Part shown: piece after piece, positions 38,674 to 42,586 of the stretch | Layout of the letters: every line of letters starts with the position of its first letter | Numbering within the stretch: the first letter of the stretch is position 1 | NCBI GenBank assembly: GCA_902727915.1 | Contig: CACVAU010000014.1 | Coordinates: 1 to 42,586 of the forward strand | Length of the DNA: 42,586 nucleotides | Direction: 5' to 3' | Source: an uncultured Sulfurovum sp. | GTDB lineage: Bacteria; Campylobacterota; Campylobacteria; Campylobacterales; Sulfurovaceae | Program-made: the position numbers and the translations under genes | Notes under the pieces: model-generated | The model's input: the letters and a program-made list of their open reading frames with translations, nothing else | The model's database searches: none | What the model was told of the DNA's origin: nothing

Positions 38674-39843
38674 ATGAAAATAGCAATTGCTGGAACAGGT
38701 TACGTCGGACTATCAAATGGGATTCTATTGGCACAGAATAATGAGGTTATTGCTTTAGATATTATTCCTGAAAAAGTTGAAATGATTAATAATAAAATTT
38801 CCCCCATTGAAGATAAAGAAATTAGTGAATATTTAAAAAATAAAAACTTAAATTTTAAAGCTACCTTGGATAAAGAAGAGGCTTATTTGGGTGCTGACTA
38901 TGTGCTGATTTCAACCCCTACAGATTATGATCCTGAGAGTAATTATTTTAATACAAGGTTGGTTGAGCTTGTGATTAAAGATGTATTGTCCATTAATCCA
39001 GAAGCAACCATGGTGATTAAATCAACTGTTCCTGTTGGATATACGGTATCTGTTAATGAGATGTTTAACACCAACAATATTATTTTTTCACCAGAATTTT
39101 TGCGAGAGGGAACTGCTTTATATGACAATTTGCATCCAAGTAGAATTATTGTTGGTGAAAAGAGTGAACGTGCTGAAAGGTTTGCAGGACTTTTAGCAGA
39201 GGGAGCATTAAAAGAGAATATAGATATTTTATTGATTAACTCCACTGAAGCAGAAGCTGTTAAATTGTTTTCAAATACCTACCTTGCATTAAGAGTTGCC
39301 TATTTTAATGAGTTAGATTCTTATGCACAATCACATGAGTTAGACAGTAAACAAATTATAGAAGGGGTAGGCTTGGATCCTAGAATTGGAAACCATTATA
39401 ACAATCCAAGTTTTGGTTATGGGGGCTATTGTTTACCAAAAGATACAAAGCAGTTACGCGCAAATTATCAAAATGTTCCGTCGAATATTATTGGGGCAAT
39501 AGTAGATTCTAATTCAACACGAAAAGATTTTATTGCTGATAGTATTATTGCAAAAAGACCAAAAATAGTTGGTATTTATCGTTTAGTTATGAAAAGTGGG
39601 TCTGATAATTTTCGAGCTTCAGCCATTCAAGGAATTATGAAAAGAATTAAGGCCAAAGGCATTGAAGTTGTTATTTATGAACCTGCAATGTCTGAAAAGG
39701 ATTTTTTTAATTCTAAGGTTATTCAAGATTTAGATCAGTTTAAAAGCATGAGTGATGTGATTATTGCGAATAGATTTGAAAATATTTTAGAAGATGTAAA
39801 AGCAAAAGTGTATACACGTGATATTTTTAACAGTGATAGTTAG
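38674..39843 (+). CDS. ugd: UDP-glucose 6-dehydrogenase
   Basis: Ugd oxidises UDP-glucose to UDP-glucuronate with two NAD+. The 389-residue protein starts [16 protein letters not shown]; the central segment is [21 protein letters not shown], and the catalytic cysteine is Cys253 in [19 protein letters not shown] at 38668 is in frame, but the ATG at 38674 has AGGAG about ten bases upstream and matches the family N-terminus. It follows galE by 36 bases and precedes a UDP-glucuronate-4-epimerase-like gene, so UDP-GlcA and UDP-GalA are likely products of this pair. It fits the short, single-domain-swapped enzyme group seen in Gram-negative capsule loci. Confidence 0.93.
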   Translation: MKIAIAGTGYVGLSNGILLAQNNEVIALDIIPEKVEMINNKISPIEDKEISEYLKNKNLNFKATLDKEEAYLGADYVLISTPTDYDPESNYFNTRLVELVIKDVLSINPEATMVIKSTVPVGYTVSVNEMFNTNNIIFSPEFLREGTALYDNLHPSRIIVGEKSERAERFAGLLAEGALKENIDILLINSTEAEAVKLFSNTYLALRVAYFNELDSYAQSHELDSKQIIEGVGLDPRIGNHYNNPSFGYGGYCLPKDTKQLRANYQNVPSNIIGAIVDSNSTRKDFIADSIIAKRPKIVGIYRLVMKSGSDNFRASAIQGIMKRIKAKGIEVVIYEPAMSEKDFFNSKVIQDLDQFKSMSDVIIANRFENILEDVKAKVYTRDIFNSDS

Positions 39844-39852
39844 GAAATTTTC

Positions 39853-40845
39853 ATGAAAATACTTGTAACAGGGACAGCAGGTTTTATAGGTTATCACTTA
39901 GCCAAAGCATTATTAGAGCGTGGTGATGAAGTGCTTGGATTGGATAATATCAATGATTATTATGATGTTAATTTAAAATATGCTCGACTGAATGAATTGG
40001 GTATTAATCGTGAGGATGTTGAAAATAATCGTTTAATCGTATCTTCTCTCTATCCAAAGCATAAATTTATTAAAGCAAATTTAGAAGATGATGAAACACT
40101 TAATAAACTTTTTGAAAATGAAAAGTTTGATGCTGTTTGTAATCTTGCAGCACAAGCTGGTGTGAGGTATTCTATTGAAAACCCTCATGCTTATATTGCA
40201 TCAAATGTATTTGGTTTTATGAATATTCTTGAAGCATGTAGACATTATAATGTTAAAAATCTCTCTTATGCTTCCAGTTCTTCTGTGTATGGTTTAAATA
40301 AATCACAACCTTTTAAAACAAGTGACAAAACAGATAGTCCCATTAGTTTGTATGCTGCGACGAAAAAGTCAAATGAATTGATGGCATACACCTATTCTCA
40401 TTTATATGATATTGGGACGACAGGACTGAGGTTTTTTACGGTTTATGGTCCTTGGGGTCGACCCGATATGGCACCAATGCTGTTTGCTGATGCCATTAGT
40501 AATAATCGTGCCATTAATGTTTTTAACCATGGAAAAATGCAACGAGATTTTACCTATATTACTGATATTGTTGTTGGTATTATAAAAGTGATTGATAAGC
40601 CTTCAAAGTTTTCCATTTATAATATAGGAAATAATGCTCCAGTGAGTTTAATGGAGTTTATTGAAACTTTAGAGGATGCCCTTGGAGAAAAAGCAGTAAA
40701 AAATTATATGCCAATGCAAGATGGAGATGTTGTGTCAACTTATGCTGATGTTTCTGGACTTATGAATGATTTTGGCTATAAGCCTGATACTAAGTTACTA
40801 GATGGAATTGGAAAGTTTACGCAATGGTATAAAAATTTTTATTAA
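39853..40845 (+). CDS. UDP-glucuronate 4-epimerase-like NAD-dependent epimerase
   Basis: An extended SDR of 330 residues. GTAGFIGYHLAKALLERGDEV binds NAD, DNINDYYDVNLKYARL is a landmark of the UDP-glucuronate epimerase (GAE/LspL) group, NLAAQAGVRYSIENPHAY and the catalytic Tyr in SLYAATKKSNE follow, and FFTVYGPWGRPDMA is typical. GGAAA-like sequence precedes the ATG nine bases after ugd. Together with Ugd it likely makes UDP-galacturonate. Such a uronic acid would be a candidate substrate for amidation by the AsnB-like protein at 17299. It ends the co-directional gene run. Confidence 0.85.
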   Translation: MKILVTGTAGFIGYHLAKALLERGDEVLGLDNINDYYDVNLKYARLNELGINREDVENNRLIVSSLYPKHKFIKANLEDDETLNKLFENEKFDAVCNLAAQAGVRYSIENPHAYIASNVFGFMNILEACRHYNVKNLSYASSSSVYGLNKSQPFKTSDKTDSPISLYAATKKSNELMAYTYSHLYDIGTTGLRFFTVYGPWGRPDMAPMLFADAISNNRAINVFNHGKMQRDFTYITDIVVGIIKVIDKPSKFSIYNIGNNAPVSLMEFIETLEDALGEKAVKNYMPMQDGDVVSTYADVSGLMNDFGYKPDTKLLDGIGKFTQWYKNFY

Positions 40846-40894
40846 AAATTTATATCATTTTATTTTATTTAATAATATTATTTACACGATATTA

Positions 40895-40918
40895 AAAACA
40901 GATAAAAGGGACTGTTTT
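40895..40918 (+). terminator. Possible terminator stem-loop after the UDP-sugar genes
   Basis: AAAACAG (40895-40901) pairs with CTGTTTT (40912-40918) around a ten-base loop. The stem has only two G-C pairs and is not followed by a long T run, so it is a weak candidate. Confidence 0.3.
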
Positions 40919-41080
40919 ATGTGCTAGTTTTAGGATTATTCGTTTTTTAAATTTTAATTCTGCTAAAGTTAGTGGCATATTTCTTAAGTATTATTAAAGT
41001 GTTCATTGAATAACGATGAAACATAAACTGATAATTATTTATTACTTAATAAATAAACAATAAAACAAGTATTTTAATAT

Positions 41081-41086
41081 TATAAT
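41081..41086 (+). promoter_or_regulatory. -10 box (TATAAT) upstream of rmlB
   Basis: A perfect TATAAT in AT-rich DNA with a T-rich upstream region, 55 bases before the TTG of rmlB. The predicted leader carries the GAGGAG ribosome site. It starts a new transcription unit after the gap. Confidence 0.5.
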
Positions 41087-41141
41087 TTCCTCTTGAACAA
41101 AAAATTCAACGAGTGTTTAGAAGTATGAGGAGAAAAGAAAA

Positions 41142-42164
41142 TTGAATAGTAAAAAGAATATATTAGTAACAGGTTGTGCAGGATTTATCGGATCAAACTT
41201 TGTAGCTTATTTTTTAAATAAATATGAAAATTATAATATTATTAATGTAGATTTATTAACCTATGCAGGGGATTTAGAGAACTTAAAAGAGATAGAGAAC
41301 AATTCACGCTATAAGTTTATTAAGGGAGATATTTGTAATCGTGAATTAATAGAGTTTATTTTTAATGAGTATGACATTGGAGGAGTGATTCATTTTGCAG
41401 CTGAATCACATGTTGATAACTCGATTAAAAATCCTGGTATTTTTATAGAAACGAATGTTAATGGTACATTTACACTTTTAGATGTGGCTCAAAAATATTG
41501 GATGGAAAAACCATTTACTTATAAAAAAGCTTATGAAGGTTGTCGTTTTCATCACATTTCAACCGATGAAGTGTATGGAACCTTAAATGCAACAGATTTA
41601 TTTACAGAAGAGACTCCTTACGCTCCTAATTCACCTTATTCAGCCTCTAAAGCATCCAGTGATATGATTGTACGTTCGTATCAAGAGACCTATGGACTTA
41701 ATACAGTGATTACAAACTGTTCTAATAATTATGGACCAAAACAACATGATGAAAAATTGATTCCTACGATTATACGTAAAGCTTTAGCCAATGAGTCTAT
41801 CCCTATTTATGGAGATGGTAAAAACATTAGAGACTGGCTTTATGTCTTAGACCATTGTAAAGGCATTGATTTGGTTTACCATACAGGTGAAGAAGCCAAT
41901 GTTTATAACATTGGTGGACGGAATGAACGAACGAATTTACAGATAGTCGATACGATTTGTAGCATACTTGATACAAAAGTTCCTCAAGAGAAATCATATA
42001 AAGATCTTATTACGTTTGTGGAAGACAGAGCTGGACATGATAGACGTTATGCCATTGATGCTTCTAAATTAGAAAATAAACTTGGCTGGTTGGCTGATGA
42101 GGATTTTGATTCTGGAATTCTTAAAACAATTGAATGGTATTTGGAGAAATATAATGTTAAATAA
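41142..42164 (+). CDS. rmlB: dTDP-glucose 4,6-dehydratase
   Basis: RmlB dehydrates dTDP-glucose to the 4-keto-6-deoxy sugar on the way to dTDP-rhamnose or other dideoxysugars. The 340-residue extended SDR shows VTGCAGFIGSNFV, HFAAESHVDNSI, the active-site Asp-Glu in HISTDEVYG, the catalytic Tyr-x-x-x-Lys in YSASKAS, and NCSNNYGPKQ. TTG start with GAGGAG about ten bases upstream. rmlA, rmlC and rmlD are not in the window and may lie downstream. Its end overlaps the next gene by eleven bases. Confidence 0.93.
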   Translation: MNSKKNILVTGCAGFIGSNFVAYFLNKYENYNIINVDLLTYAGDLENLKEIENNSRYKFIKGDICNRELIEFIFNEYDIGGVIHFAAESHVDNSIKNPGIFIETNVNGTFTLLDVAQKYWMEKPFTYKKAYEGCRFHHISTDEVYGTLNATDLFTEETPYAPNSPYSASKASSDMIVRSYQETYGLNTVITNCSNNYGPKQHDEKLIPTIIRKALANESIPIYGDGKNIRDWLYVLDHCKGIDLVYHTGEEANVYNIGGRNERTNLQIVDTICSILDTKVPQEKSYKDLITFVEDRAGHDRRYAIDASKLENKLGWLADEDFDSGILKTIEWYLEKYNVK

Positions 42165-42586
42165 AATCGCCGTAATAGGACTAGGCTACGTAGGCTTACC
42201 CCTAGCCCATGCATTTGCATCAAAATATGAAGTAGTAGGTTTTGACATAGCAGAGTGGAGAATAGAAGAACTAAGAAAAGGCATAGATAGAACCTTAGAG
42301 TTAAGTGAAGCACAAGTAAATGAAGCGATTGCTAATAAAATGCTTTTTACCAATAAACTTGAAGAGATAGCTGATTGTAATATCTATATAGTCACTGTTC
42401 CAACGCCCATTGATAAACATAAGAAACCAGACTTAACCCCACTTTTAAAAGCATCTGAGTCCATTGGAAAAGTACTTAAAAAAGAGGACATTGTCATTTA
42501 TGAATCAACTGTTTACCCAGGTGCAACCGAAGAAGATTGTGTGCCTATTTTAGAAAAAGTATCAGGATTGAAATTTAATGAAGATT
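42154..42586 (+). CDS. UDP-N-acetylhexosamine 6-dehydrogenase, WbpO/TviB type (5' part)
   Basis: The first 144 codons of a nucleotide-sugar dehydrogenase that continues past the window. The frame opens at the ATG at 42154 inside the end of rmlB. The protein shows VIGLGYVGLPLAHAFA (NAD-binding), VVGFDI, the VTVPTPID motif, and ESTVYPGATEED, which is characteristic of the WbpO/TviB branch (UDP-GlcNAc or UDP-GalNAc to the uronic acid) rather than Ugd. Its first 150 bases use CTA, ATA, GGC and CCC codons more than the neighbours do. It would supply a HexNAcA, a plausible substrate for the amidation chemistry upstream. Confidence 0.8.
   Translation, partial: MLNKIAVIGLGYVGLPLAHAFASKYEVVGFDIAEWRIEELRKGIDRTLELSEAQVNEAIANKMLFTNKLEEIADCNIYIVTVPTPIDKHKKPDLTPLLKASESIGKVLKKEDIVIYESTVYPGATEEDCVPILEKVSGLKFNED

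Larger units (their letters stand above)
40846..41141. other. 296-base AT-rich intergenic region
   Basis: The longest non-coding gap in the window. It contains a possible stem-loop at 40895-40918 and the rmlB promoter at 41081. I see no long ORF, tRNA, riboswitch consensus or JUMPstart/ops-like element. Several short A/T repeats (AATAA, TTATT) are present but unstructured. Confidence 0.6.

Noticed and set aside
40846..41141. Riboswitch or small RNA in the intergenic gap before rmlB
   Set aside because: No recognisable conserved core; the only structure is a weak seven-base stem and the rest is simple A/T sequence.

Overview
The window looks like a chromosomal segment of a low-GC (roughly one third G+C by eye) member of the Campylobacterota (Epsilonproteobacteria), probably a free-living Sulfurimonas-like lineage rather than a Campylobacter pathogen. 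The case rests on a complete bacterial N-glycosylation (pgl) locus collinear with that of Campylobacter jejuni, promoters dominated by a TATAAT box in T-rich DNA without a clear -35, a periplasmic ATP-dependent DNA ligase, and frequent TTG/GTG starts. The genus is inference; the phylum is well supported.

Region 1 (1-4932) is a compact glucosylglycerate operon: MOFRL-type glycerate kinase, glucosyl-3-phosphoglycerate synthase (GT81), a GH13 sucrose-phosphorylase-like glucosylglycerate phosphorylase, and GalU. The enzymes form a nearly closed cycle in which phosphorolysis products (Glc-1-P and glycerate) are turned back into the synthase substrates. The phosphatase step is not visible. Region 2 (4969-8367) holds a secreted LigE-type DNA ligase, then on the minus strand a secreted thioredoxin-fold protein with a CxxxC motif and a 12-TM RND/MMPL exporter.

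Region 3 (8502-12074) is an autoinducer-2-like processing cluster: an LsrG-like monooxygenase-fold protein, a stand-alone class II aldolase, and a kinase matching E. coli LsrK almost end to end. A small minus-strand membrane protein interrupts it. No LsrF, LsrR or Lsr transporter is present.

Region 4 (12226-36666) is an expanded pgl locus. pglK lies first and pglJ/H-A-B-C-(acetyltransferase)-E-F last, in C. jejuni order. Between them sit about 13 co-directional, mostly overlapping genes that look like a glycan-diversification cassette: FAD 2-hydroxyacid oxidase, epimerase, aminotransferase, AsnB-type amidotransferase, acetyltransferase, methyltransferase, sugar amidotransferase with HisH/HisF partners (acetamidino-sugar chemistry), a GT-C-like membrane protein, a GT4 glycosyltransferase, and an MBOAT/SGNH acylation pair. 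The N-glycan is therefore predicted to differ strongly from the C. jejuni heptasaccharide. Secreted or membrane products encoded here (LigE, the CxxxC protein, PglB itself) carry D-X-N-X-S/T sequons that could be substrates.

Region 5 (36682-42586) supplies sugar precursors: arabinose-5-phosphate isomerase, GalE, UDP-glucose dehydrogenase, a UDP-glucuronate-4-epimerase-like enzyme, then after a 296-base promoter-bearing gap RmlB and the start of a WbpO/TviB-type UDP-sugar dehydrogenase cut by the window edge. No tRNA, rRNA, insertion sequence, CRISPR array or long homopolymeric G tract was seen. Names are assigned from recognised motifs and remembered family sequences; no database search was run.
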